A stretch of DNA of 39,462 bases. It comes from Lachnospiraceae bacterium. Lineage in GTDB: Bacteria; Bacillota; Clostridia; Lachnospirales; Lachnospiraceae. The stretch covers positions 1 to 39,462 of the forward strand of contig JAIKXA010000095.1 in the NCBI GenBank assembly GCA_024684355.1, read 5' to 3'. Shown here in pieces: positions 29,388 to 37,798 of this stretch. Every line of letters begins with the position of its first letter. Position 1 is the first letter of the stretch. The notes below the pieces were generated by a model. The model did not search any database. It saw only the letters and a program-made list of their open reading frames with translations, and was not told the DNA's origin. A program made the position numbers and the translations under genes.

Positions 29388-31241
29388 ATGGCATTTGACG
29401 GAATAGTAATATCGGATATAGTACGTGATATGAAGGAAAAACTTGTAGGGGGCAGGATACTTAAGATCCAGCAGCCCGAAAAGGATGAGCTCATCATCAC
29501 GATAAAGAATTACGACCAATACAGACTTTTTATTTCGGCTGATGCGAGTCTTCCGCTTATTTATTTAAGCTCATCGAAAAAGGAAGCTCCGATCACGGCA
29601 CCGAATTTCTGTATGCTTCTTCGCAAATATATAGGTACCGCCCGTATCACGGACGTGTACCAGCCTGATTTTGAGCGAGTGGTCGTGATCGATCTTGAGC
29701 ATCTCGATGATATGGGTTATGTGGCTAAGAAAAAGCTCATAGTCGAGATAATGGGAAAGCACAGCAATATCATTTTCTGCAGCGGGGATGAGGATGGATT
29801 AAAGATCATAGACAGTATAAAGCATGTCTCCTCCGCTATGAGTTCGGTAAGAGAAGTGCTTCCGGGCAGAGATTATTTTATCCCAAAACAGGCGGATAAG
29901 ATAAATCCTCTGACAACTACGGAGGAAGAGTTTGTAAAACATATTGGAGCTTCTCCCGATAAACTGGGGAAGGCCGTATATATGACGTATATGGGATTCA
30001 GCCCTCTTATGTCAAACGAGCTTTTGTATAGGGCCGGGTTTGACGGGGAAACCAATGCGAAAGAGCTTTCGGAAGATATGCTCATACATCTTTACAGGCG
30101 TTTTGATGAGATGGTGAGCGATATAAAGGACGGAAAATACTGTCCCTGCATCGCTTTTGAAAACGATAAGAGCATATCAAAGTCGGGAGAGAGCCCGGAA
30201 GGCTCGCCAGTAGAGTTTTCGGCGCTTTTACTTACCATGTTTGAAGCTTCCTCCGATATGCTCGTAAAAAAGTATGACAGTATCAGTCAGGTACTTGAAG
30301 AGTATTATGCGGCTAAAAACGTTATAACCAATATACGTCAGAAATCAGCCGATCTGCGTAAGGTGGTAGCCAATGCCGTGGAAAGGACTGTGAAAAAGCT
30401 TGAGCTTCAGAAAAAGCAACTTTCGGATACCGAAAAGAGAGATAAGTATAAGCTGTACGGTGAACTTCTTACCACATACGGATACGGGTTGGAGAACGGT
30501 CTAAAGGAGTGTACTCTAAATAACTACTATACGGGTGAGGATATAAAGGTCCCGCTTGATAAGGACATAAGCCCTCTTGACAATGCAAAAAAGTATTTTG
30601 AGAAATATTCAAAGCTTAAGCGTACGTATGAGGCCGTATCGGTGCAGGTTAAAACAAGCGAAGAAGAACTGGAGCATCTGGAATCGGTAAATATGGCTTT
30701 GGAGCTTGCCACCCTTTCCGATGATCTGGAAGCCATAAAAGCAGAGCTTATAGAATGCGGATATATAAAAGGGCATTACGGTAAAGGCGGTAACGGCAGG
30801 GCACAGGGCGGAAAGAACGGTGCAAAATCCGGAAAAGCTCCGAATAAAAATGCCGGAAGCCGTGAGAAATCCAAGCCTTTGCATTATGTGACCGAGGACG
30901 GTTTCCATATGTATGTGGGTAAGAACAATTACCAGAATGATGAGCTTACCTTTAAGCTTGCAAACGGCGGGGACTGGTGGTTTCATGCCAAGAAAAATGC
31001 AGGCTCGCACGTCATAGTTAAGACTGAAGGGAAAGAGCTTCCCGATAAGGTATATGAGCAGGCTGCAGCACTTGCAGCTTATTACTCAAAAGCTTCGGAA
31101 AACACGAAGACTGATGTGGACTATCTTCAGAGAAAAGACGTAAAAAAGCCCAATGGGGCAAAACCGGGATTTGTAGTGTACTACACCAATTTTTCGATGA
31201 CGGTGGTACCTAAAATAGATGGTCTGACCCTTGTTGACTGA
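29388..31241 (+). CDS. rqcH: Rqc2 homologue RqcH (NFACT family)
   Basis: AFDGIVISDIVRDMKEKLVGGRILKIQQP N-terminus; coiled-coil middle; NFACT-R GFHMYVGKNNYQNDELTFKLANGGDWWFHAKKNAGSHVIVK. Confidence 0.92.
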   Translation: MAFDGIVISDIVRDMKEKLVGGRILKIQQPEKDELIITIKNYDQYRLFISADASLPLIYLSSSKKEAPITAPNFCMLLRKYIGTARITDVYQPDFERVVVIDLEHLDDMGYVAKKKLIVEIMGKHSNIIFCSGDEDGLKIIDSIKHVSSAMSSVREVLPGRDYFIPKQADKINPLTTTEEEFVKHIGASPDKLGKAVYMTYMGFSPLMSNELLYRAGFDGETNAKELSEDMLIHLYRRFDEMVSDIKDGKYCPCIAFENDKSISKSGESPEGSPVEFSALLLTMFEASSDMLVKKYDSISQVLEEYYAAKNVITNIRQKSADLRKVVANAVERTVKKLELQKKQLSDTEKRDKYKLYGELLTTYGYGLENGLKECTLNNYYTGEDIKVPLDKDISPLDNAKKYFEKYSKLKRTYEAVSVQVKTSEEELEHLESVNMALELATLSDDLEAIKAELIECGYIKGHYGKGGNGRAQGGKNGAKSGKAPNKNAGSREKSKPLHYVTEDGFHMYVGKNNYQNDELTFKLANGGDWWFHAKKNAGSHVIVKTEGKELPDKVYEQAAALAAYYSKASENTKTDVDYLQRKDVKKPNGAKPGFVVYYTNFSMTVVPKIDGLTLVD

Positions 31242-31300
31242 TGATCATACGCTATTATCGATGATCGTGAGAGACGGGCCGGAGACAGGAGTTATGTACA

Positions 31301-32350
31301 ATGATTGACAAACTTGAAAAAAAGTTCGGAAAGTATGCCATAAAGATGCTTATGAAATATGTAATATTTCTTTATGCGACAGGCTTTATAATAAATCTGA
31401 TAAATCCGGATCTTTACTATGACTGGCTTATGCTGGACATAGATAAACTTTTATCCGGGCAGGTATGGAGACTGGTAACTTTCATTATCCAGCCTGTAGA
31501 TACGGACAATATCTTCAGGGTGTTCCTCAGCATGTATGTGTATTTTATGTTCGGTATCGCACTTGAAGGAATGTGGGGTTCGTTCAGGTTTAATCTCTAC
31601 TATTTTTCGGGTATATTCTTTAATATACTTGCGGTAATCGCAATATATATCTTTACATACAATGTCATAGGATACGGATACAGCTATCCTATAGACTTAA
31701 GCTACCTCAACCTGACACTGTTTCTTGCTTTTGCAGCTACATTCCCGGAGACCAGGTTCGGCATCATGGGCGGAAACGGCGGGATAAGCATGTTTACCAT
31801 TATCTACATGCTTGCAGTGGCTGTTGACGTAGCGCAAGGGTTCAATATTGATTTTAAGACGGGCGTACTTACGCTGGCAACCAGTCTGGTATGGCTTGTT
31901 ATCTTCTGTCTCGGACCAAAGGCCAAGTTTATGCTTATAGCATATGTGGTACTTATTGCGGTTGATATCATACAGGCATTTGGCAGCGGATGGATCGTCG
32001 GAACCATTATTTTGATAGCTATCGGTTTTTCGCTTTTAAACTTCATTATTTTCTTTATCTCGTTAAAGAAAAAGCATTTCGCACCTATGAACCCTTTGCG
32101 AAAACAGTTTAAAGACAGTATAAGAAATGCCGAAAGACGCAGTGAGCCAGGTGCGGATGGCGGTGCTGTAAGACATGGCAAGATAGTCAGCATCTACAGA
32201 CCGTCGGCGAATGCTCCTAGACACAGATGTGCTGTCTGCGGACGCACGGAGCTTGACGATGACAGCCTGGAGTTCCGTTTCTGCAGTAAATGTAACGGTA
32301 GTTTTGAGTATTGCAACGATCATTTATATACACACGAACATAAAACCTGA
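31301..32350 (+). CDS. Rhomboid/derlin-like multi-TM protein with C-terminal Cys/His zinc-binding motif; no catalytic GxSG seen
   Basis: GQVWRLVTFIIQP (WR-type L1 motif), multiple TMs, GIMGGNGG instead of GxSG; C-terminus HRCAVCGRTELDDDSLEFRFCSKCNGSFEYCNDHLYTHEH. Confidence 0.65.
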   Translation: MIDKLEKKFGKYAIKMLMKYVIFLYATGFIINLINPDLYYDWLMLDIDKLLSGQVWRLVTFIIQPVDTDNIFRVFLSMYVYFMFGIALEGMWGSFRFNLYYFSGIFFNILAVIAIYIFTYNVIGYGYSYPIDLSYLNLTLFLAFAATFPETRFGIMGGNGGISMFTIIYMLAVAVDVAQGFNIDFKTGVLTLATSLVWLVIFCLGPKAKFMLIAYVVLIAVDIIQAFGSGWIVGTIILIAIGFSLLNFIIFFISLKKKHFAPMNPLRKQFKDSIRNAERRSEPGADGGAVRHGKIVSIYRPSANAPRHRCAVCGRTELDDDSLEFRFCSKCNGSFEYCNDHLYTHEHKT

Positions 32351-32365
32351 CGGACGGGGAGCAAT

Positions 32366-33436
32366 ATGCTTATAAAAGATCTTAAGCTGATCTTCAGCGA
32401 TAAAAAGATGCTCATCCTGCTTGGACTTCTGGTACTTTTGAGTGCGGCGGCCATATTCTTCTGTGTAAATGAAACGGGAGGTACTGCAGCCACACTGGGC
32501 ATAGTGGATGAGGACAAAACAGAACATTCGGCGCTGCTTACCACCTACTTTGACGAAAACAAAGTTTTTACTTCCTATTTCAAGGTTGTCCGGGGTACCC
32601 GGGAGGAAATGGAAGAATGGTTCGACAACGGAGAGGTGGACATATATGTTATTTTGCATGAGGGCTTTACCAATAAGCTTGTCGGACTTGAAAATACTCC
32701 GGTATATACCGTGGTAAACAGTACCGACAAAACAAAGATGGTACTGCTCGCAAACCTCATGCATGCATATTCGGATTATATCACTTCGGTTGAGATAAAC
32801 TGCCAGGGTCTTATCGATATCATGAGAGCGGAAGGCTACGACAAAGCTACGATACGAGACAGAAATGTAACGATCTCATACGACCTTCTTTTTACGGCTC
32901 TTGGCAAAGATGATCTGTTCAAACGCGAATATATAGAACGTTTTGAAGGTATTTCACTGGTAAATTATTATGTTTATTCGGGTATCATACTGCTGATCCT
33001 TTATGCGGGGCTCTTTGCAGGACTTAAGGTTTTAAAGGAAAAGCTCGGACAGGTGGGTACCAGATTAAGATCCGCAGGTATAAGCGGGGTAAGGTATTTC
33101 GGAAGCAGCCTTATGGCATTTGTGATCGTCTACGGCTTTATCATGATGGTTTCGATGCTGCTCGTGATGTCGGTCGGAGACTTAAAGATACCGCCCAAAG
33201 CCATAGTATTTATACTGGGTGCCATAGTTATCTCGTGTATCATATTTATGGCTGTCTCGGCATTTATCAAGTCGGTATCGGGCTATATGATACTCGGCAA
33301 CATGCTTATACTTTTTACTACCATAGCCGGAGGCGGTATCATCCCTATCATGTATCTGCCCGAGGGCTGCGCGATGGTGGCAAGATTTACACCTACTTAC
33401 TGGTTTATAAAGCTTATACTTAATTCCGGGATCTGA
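32366..33436 (+). CDS. ABC-2 type permease-like membrane protein
   Basis: N-terminal TM, extracytoplasmic domain, C-terminal cluster of TMs; IVDEDKTEHS... typical of ABC-2 permeases. Confidence 0.65.
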   Translation: MLIKDLKLIFSDKKMLILLGLLVLLSAAAIFFCVNETGGTAATLGIVDEDKTEHSALLTTYFDENKVFTSYFKVVRGTREEMEEWFDNGEVDIYVILHEGFTNKLVGLENTPVYTVVNSTDKTKMVLLANLMHAYSDYITSVEINCQGLIDIMRAEGYDKATIRDRNVTISYDLLFTALGKDDLFKREYIERFEGISLVNYYVYSGIILLILYAGLFAGLKVLKEKLGQVGTRLRSAGISGVRYFGSSLMAFVIVYGFIMMVSMLLVMSVGDLKIPPKAIVFILGAIVISCIIFMAVSAFIKSVSGYMILGNMLILFTTIAGGGIIPIMYLPEGCAMVARFTPTYWFIKLILNSGI

Positions 33437-33453
33437 TCGTAAAAGGATAAAAA

Positions 33454-34497
33454 ATGAGTCGTTTTATACTTAGATTAAAAATATGTTTAAAGGATAGGAC
33501 TGCGGGCATATGCTATGTTATATCCGCAGTGGTCATGTTATGCCTGCTTCTGGGGTTGAGTTCAGCATCGGAAGAAAGAAGTGCCGTCCCTATAGGACTG
33601 TATGTGGCAGATGACAGTGAAGAGGCTACGCTGCTGGTGGAACAGATGCGGAAAACTCCTTCGCTGTATATATATGAAAAAAGTCTCGACGAGTTAAAAG
33701 AGCTTTTGCTTGACGGGTATATAGACAGTATCTATGTGGTTGAAGAAGGTTACGGAGCAAGAGTCAGAAGTACTGACATAAAAGGGCTGATCACGGTTAT
33801 TTCCGGTAAGGATGACCAGACATCCGTAATGATAAGTGATATCATTGCGGGGGACATGATGTATGAGATATGCTTAAATAAAAGCTACAGGCTTTACGCG
33901 GATACGCTTGAGACCAATGCCCTTGACAAGGACCAGTACAGTGCTTATATAAGAGAGCTGTATGACAGCAATGAATTTTCTTTTAACTTTGCTACGGTAT
34001 ATAAGGATCCGAAGGTTAAAAAAATCGAGGAACGCCAGGTAACAAACGGCATGATATATGAACAGATGATCGCCGGAATGCTTGCCATGCTCTTATGTCT
34101 TATGGCCTTTGTATCGTGCAACTGTTTCTGTGTGGAGTATGAAAAGGGAGTGGCTTACAGATTAAAGGAGCTGCCCGGCAGCAGAATTCCGAAGGAAATT
34201 ATGGACTTTTTCGGAATTTTCATGTATACTTTACCTTTGAGCATAGTAGCGGGAATCCTTTTTTCGGAAGTATATGCGGTTATGGCAAGTGTGGCATATC
34301 TTCTTATTATGTGTGCCTTATGTACATTTATTTCCAAGACGGCAAAGAAAACAGAGAGCTACCAGCTGGTAGGTGCGGTGCTTGTCATAGGTTTGGGAAT
34401 ACTTGGATTTGTGAGTGTATTTGCGGGGATCATCGGAGGACCTGATTTCTTAAGGTACACAACGAATGCCATATATATAAACCTGCTTGTGAAATGA
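33454..34497 (+). CDS. ABC-2 type permease-like membrane protein (second of the pair)
   Basis: Same topology as previous gene: N-terminal TM, ~180-aa ectodomain, C-terminal TMs. Confidence 0.6.
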   Translation: MSRFILRLKICLKDRTAGICYVISAVVMLCLLLGLSSASEERSAVPIGLYVADDSEEATLLVEQMRKTPSLYIYEKSLDELKELLLDGYIDSIYVVEEGYGARVRSTDIKGLITVISGKDDQTSVMISDIIAGDMMYEICLNKSYRLYADTLETNALDKDQYSAYIRELYDSNEFSFNFATVYKDPKVKKIEERQVTNGMIYEQMIAGMLAMLLCLMAFVSCNCFCVEYEKGVAYRLKELPGSRIPKEIMDFFGIFMYTLPLSIVAGILFSEVYAVMASVAYLLIMCALCTFISKTAKKTESYQLVGAVLVIGLGILGFVSVFAGIIGGPDFLRYTTNAIYINLLVK

Positions 34498-34536
34498 TGC
34501 TTAATCAGGCCGGCAGGATACGGAGGACTAAGAAAC

Positions 34537-35784
34537 TTGAGTAAGAGCGTTAATTATGAGTTCTATTTCAATGAACTTGAAAACACATATTTTGAGCTTG
34601 CATTTACCGAGCTGGCACTTGATTATTACTGTTTTAAGGAAAGAGACCTTGAAAGAAAAGATATTTCAAAAGACGGCATGTCCGAGGATTTCAGGGTACG
34701 CCTTGAAGCACTGGTTGAAAAAGCTTTAAAAGATTATGACGGATGGGAAGAAACATCCCGCGAAGCGGAAGGATTAAAGAATGAGATCCGAGACGAAGTT
34801 GAAAAGCTGGTTAAGCTGATAGACCGTCTGGAACTTGATAAATATGTGGTTGAAAGAGAACCCGTAGAGGGAGAAAGTTTTGATTATCCGAGCAACGATG
34901 AGGCTGCAAAAGTAGTACTCAGAAGCATTTTTGCGGTAAACGATAATGCCATTATCAATGAGCAGATCAAAAATGCTGTATATGAGCTTCCCGTCAGGAT
35001 GACAAAAGTAAGGTTTTTTGATATAATCAAAAACGGCATGAAACTTTATATCGGTTCGGACCGTGACATACTTGAAAGATTCATATATATGTTTGAAAGC
35101 AGTACCGGTCTTTCCGGTGACGAAGAACTTAAAAAGTTTGAAGAAAAGCCGGACCTTACCAATATAAGGATAAGATATGAGTATCTTAACGATCTGGCAG
35201 GCATATGTAATTACCTGTGTGTTATAGGAAGTGCGGGCAAGGCGGTAAGAGAAGGCAAAAGAGAAGATGTGCAGAAATTACTTGACCTGATAAAGCTTTC
35301 ATCGTCTCTTAACGAATCTGATGCCGAAAACGCAGAAAAGATACTCGGAAGCCTCGAAGGAAAGCTGGAAGATATGTCCATGAAGGTACCTGCCCTGGAG
35401 GCAAAACTGGCAGGTTACATTGAATCCGAGACAGGCGAGCTTTCGGAAAAGGCAGTACTTCTGGAAAGACTTAGAAGGCTGATGTCATCATCGCTTTATG
35501 CGGACCTGGATACGGAAGTGCCCGAAAATGTTGATGAGACAACTGTAGAAAAAGAGTTCGGAGTACTGCAGGGTAAGCTTGAAGCGGCATTTAAGGAAGG
35601 AGACAGAGCACTTAATCGTGCAAGGATGGCAGCAGCATTGTCATCCCTTCCCGTATTCTTCAATTCACGTACGGAAGTCATGAACTATGTGAGAGAAGCT
35701 CTTGACTCCTGCAGTAATAATCACGAGAAAAACATGGCGGTATCTAATATTTTGGCTTCCGGTTCGGAAGACATGGAGGAATAG
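34537..35784 (+). CDS. Hypothetical, mostly helical/acidic protein; TTG start
   Basis: Long ORF in tight gene string; cggagg SD (34521-34526) before TTG 34537; no family recognised. Confidence 0.75.
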   Translation: MSKSVNYEFYFNELENTYFELAFTELALDYYCFKERDLERKDISKDGMSEDFRVRLEALVEKALKDYDGWEETSREAEGLKNEIRDEVEKLVKLIDRLELDKYVVEREPVEGESFDYPSNDEAAKVVLRSIFAVNDNAIINEQIKNAVYELPVRMTKVRFFDIIKNGMKLYIGSDRDILERFIYMFESSTGLSGDEELKKFEEKPDLTNIRIRYEYLNDLAGICNYLCVIGSAGKAVREGKREDVQKLLDLIKLSSSLNESDAENAEKILGSLEGKLEDMSMKVPALEAKLAGYIESETGELSEKAVLLERLRRLMSSSLYADLDTEVPENVDETTVEKEFGVLQGKLEAAFKEGDRALNRARMAAALSSLPVFFNSRTEVMNYVREALDSCSNNHEKNMAVSNILASGSEDMEE

Positions 35785-35790
35785 GACGAA

Positions 35791-36132
35791 GTGATCGAGT
35801 GGAGCGAAAAGCTGTTTCTTACGGACAGTGTTAAGAAAAAAGTGAATAAGATCAGGAAAAAACTCGAAAAACCGAAGAGACTCCGTTTCGGCGCTTATCT
35901 GATCACGCTCAACAATAACGGGACCGATCTGTTCGATATATATAATATCTTTATGTTCCCTGCCAAACATTTTAAAAAGGAAACGGAAAACGTAAAGATA
36001 GTCGGGGTGGCCAAAAACGAGGACGAGGCTAAGGAGCTGGCAGGCGTTATGATAAAAAGTATCCTGCAGGAGGAGCTGCCGCTTACCCCCGACGGACTGA
36101 AAGAGTATTTTAAGACGACGGCAAAAGAGTAA
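35791..36132 (+). CDS. Hypothetical small protein; GTG start
   Basis: ORF 6 nt after the previous gene; MIEWSEKLFLTDSVKKKVNKIRKKLEKPKRLRFGAYLITLNNNG...; no family recognised. Confidence 0.7.
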   Translation: MIEWSEKLFLTDSVKKKVNKIRKKLEKPKRLRFGAYLITLNNNGTDLFDIYNIFMFPAKHFKKETENVKIVGVAKNEDEAKELAGVMIKSILQEELPLTPDGLKEYFKTTAKE

Positions 36133-36156
36133 TAAAAGCCGGGTTAGGAGCAGGCT

Positions 36157-37341
36157 GTGCTGACAGTTATTCTTACAATCTTAAAAATATTGGGAATAAT
36201 CATAGCGGTATTAGTTGGACTGATACTGCTTATTGTGCTGCTCGTAGGCTTTGTTCCGATAAGATATAAGGCTGCAGTAAAGTATCCTGAAGAGGGTTCT
36301 TTAAATGAGGATGTTATAAGCAGGAGAAAAAGAGATGCACTGAAAAACAAGATAAAAGGTGCAGATGAAAAAGAAGCGGCCGGTGAAAAAGAGGAAGAAA
36401 AGAAGAAGGAACTGCTCATAAAGGCAAATGCCGTAGTATCCTGGCTGCTCCACATAGTGCACGTAAGACTCGATGTTGACAGTACGGGGTTAGTGATAAC
36501 GGCCAGGCTGTTCGGGATATTTAAAGTATATTCGACCGATCCGGAAAGCGTAAAGAAACGCGAGGAAAAGCGTAAGAAAAAAGAAGAGAAGAAACGCCGT
36601 AAGGAAGAGAAAAAGAAATTAAAGGAAGAAAAGAAAAAGCCTAAAGAGCCGGATAAAAAGGAAGAAACGACCGCCGTTTTAACAGCAGCCGAAAACGAAA
36701 AAGAAACAGCTGCTAAAGATGAAGTGAAGGTTGCGGAAACAGAAAAAACCGGTGAGGAAAAAGAAAGCGGCGAGTCAGCCGATACCGTTTCGGATGAGGA
36801 TGACTTCAAGGATTTTGAAGAAGCATTCGATTTTGATGAGGATGATGAAAAAGAGACCGAAGCCTCCGATGAATATAAAGGCATAAAGGGTAAGTTTAAA
36901 AAGATAAAAGATAAGTTCGGTAAGATCAAAGAAAAGATCATATCGATAAAGGATAAGATAAAATCCTTAAACAAAAAGAAGGATTATCTTATACAGATGA
37001 AGGACAACGAAAGAGTAAGGCACGGCGTCGGATATGCCAAGGATAAGTTCTTACTTATATTAAAGAGGATACTTCCTAAAAAGTGCGCCGGATATGTTGC
37101 CTTCGGAATGGATGACCCCGCATCCACAGGAAAAATATTGGGAACCGTCAGTGCGTTTTTCCCGATATGGGGAGATCACTTCACCGTAGTACCGGACTTT
37201 GAGAACAAACGACTCGAGGTTGATGCGGACGTAAGGGGAAGGATCATGTTGGCATTGCTTGTTATACCTGCCTTAAAGGTATGGTTTAATAAGGATATAA
37301 AGTACATCCGCAGGAAAGTGGATAAATTCAAAAAATTGTAA
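36157..37341 (+). CDS. DUF2953 domain-containing protein (YtfI-like) with K/E-rich insertion
   Basis: N-terminal TM; ANAVVSWLLHIVHVRLDVDSTGLVITARLFGIFKVY; C-terminal FGMDDPASTGKILGTVSAFFPIW; directly upstream of GerW/YtfJ. Confidence 0.82.
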   Translation: MLTVILTILKILGIIIAVLVGLILLIVLLVGFVPIRYKAAVKYPEEGSLNEDVISRRKRDALKNKIKGADEKEAAGEKEEEKKKELLIKANAVVSWLLHIVHVRLDVDSTGLVITARLFGIFKVYSTDPESVKKREEKRKKKEEKKRRKEEKKKLKEEKKKPKEPDKKEETTAVLTAAENEKETAAKDEVKVAETEKTGEEKESGESADTVSDEDDFKDFEEAFDFDEDDEKETEASDEYKGIKGKFKKIKDKFGKIKEKIISIKDKIKSLNKKKDYLIQMKDNERVRHGVGYAKDKFLLILKRILPKKCAGYVAFGMDDPASTGKILGTVSAFFPIWGDHFTVVPDFENKRLEVDADVRGRIMLALLVIPALKVWFNKDIKYIRRKVDKFKKL

Positions 37342-37384
37342 AGCAATCAGCAACTTAAAAATATTTTAACAAGGAGAGTACAAA

Positions 37385-37792
37385 ATGGGACAGAACAATT
37401 TTGCAGACACAGTCACATCATTATTCAAGGGTATGGATTCTTTTATCTCTACCAAAACGGTTGTAGGTGATGCGGTAAGATTCGATGACGGCACCATCAT
37501 CCTTCCTCTTGTGGATGTGAGCTTCGGGGTTGGCGCAGGCGCATTTGTTAAGGACGAAAAGAAAAACAGTGCCGGCGGCGGTATGGGAGGTAAGATATCA
37601 CCTAATTCCGTACTTGTTATCAAGAACGGCGAGTGTAAGCTTGTAAGCGTTAAGAGCACTGATGTGGTATCCAAGGTCATCGATATGGTACCCGGTGTTA
37701 TAGATAAGTTTAAGAAATCACCCAAGGATAAAGCCGAGGAGAAGGAAATGATCGCTAAGGGCGAGGAATTCCTTAAGGAACAGGAGAAATAA
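37385..37792 (+). CDS. gerW: GerW family (YtfJ) sporulation-associated protein
   Basis: TVVGDAVRFDDGTIILPLVDVSFGVGAGAF...GGGMGGKISPNSVLVIKNGECKLV. Confidence 0.9.
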   Translation: MGQNNFADTVTSLFKGMDSFISTKTVVGDAVRFDDGTIILPLVDVSFGVGAGAFVKDEKKNSAGGGMGGKISPNSVLVIKNGECKLVSVKSTDVVSKVIDMVPGVIDKFKKSPKDKAEEKEMIAKGEEFLKEQEK

Positions 37793-37798
37793 AAGAAA

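Noticed and set aside
36144-36974. 276-aa minus-strand Ser/Phe-rich ORF opposite DUF2953
   Set aside because: Antisense of the K/E-rich insertion (AAA/GAA give TTT/TTC); composition artefact
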